Positions 6,004-6,020 of a stretch of 6,020 nucleotides of DNA are shown piece after piece (positions within the stretch are counted from its first letter, which is position 1; each line of letters opens with the position of its first letter). A program made the translations under genes and the position numbers. The DNA lies in NCBI GenBank assembly GCA_955652025.1, contig CATPAO010000385.1, positions 1-6,020 of the forward strand, in the 5' to 3' direction. This DNA is from Casimicrobiaceae bacterium (GTDB lineage Bacteria; Pseudomonadota; Gammaproteobacteria; Burkholderiales; Casimicrobiaceae). Under the pieces are notes generated by a model. The model did not search any database, was not told the DNA's origin, and saw only the letters and a program-made list of their open reading frames with translations.

Positions 6004-6020
6004 CCGGACGGTGGGTTTTC

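Overview
The window is high-GC bacterial chromosome, most plausibly from a proteobacterium and probably a betaproteobacterium or a close environmental relative. The evidence is the high GC of the first gene, Shine-Dalgarno-type starts where they can be seen, and a gene relic of a type I associate with Burkholderiales-like genomes. This placement is inference, since no rRNA or marker gene is present. No CRISPR array, tRNA, rRNA, transposase or integrase is visible.

Layout. Positions 2-166 (+) are the last 54 codons of a protein-L-isoaspartate O-methyltransferase. In the same reading frame, 78 bases later, is a large gene (245-2674, +) for an 809-residue membrane protein: two blocks of membrane helices surround a spermidine-synthase-like S-adenosylmethionine-binding domain. 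A 485-base stretch without a convincing gene follows (2675-3159). It leads into a gene with a strong ribosome binding site (3160-4335, +) for an exported protein of six beta-propeller blades. A hairpin directly after its stop is a probable terminator.

From about 4500 onward all coding is on the minus strand. A frameshifted relic of the C-terminal end of a DUF5648-like protein (4558-4799) abuts, and by ten bases overlaps, the 3' end of a putative 2-oxoglutarate/Fe(II) oxygenase gene (4789-5433). Upstream of the oxygenase is a small exported proline/alanine-rich protein with a conserved-looking two-cysteine tail (5546-5803). The right edge holds a 10-base inverted repeat around a 76-base spacer that looks like a dispersed intergenic element.

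How the parts relate. The methyltransferase and the spermidine-synthase-like gene may be co-transcribed. The propeller gene stands alone between a long leader and a terminator. The oxygenase and the small exported protein could share a minus-strand transcript, but nothing links their functions. I see no coherent new multi-gene system. The most interesting items are the decayed relic at the oxygenase 3' end, the non-canonical active site of the spermidine-synthase-like membrane protein, and the unusual N-terminus of the propeller protein.
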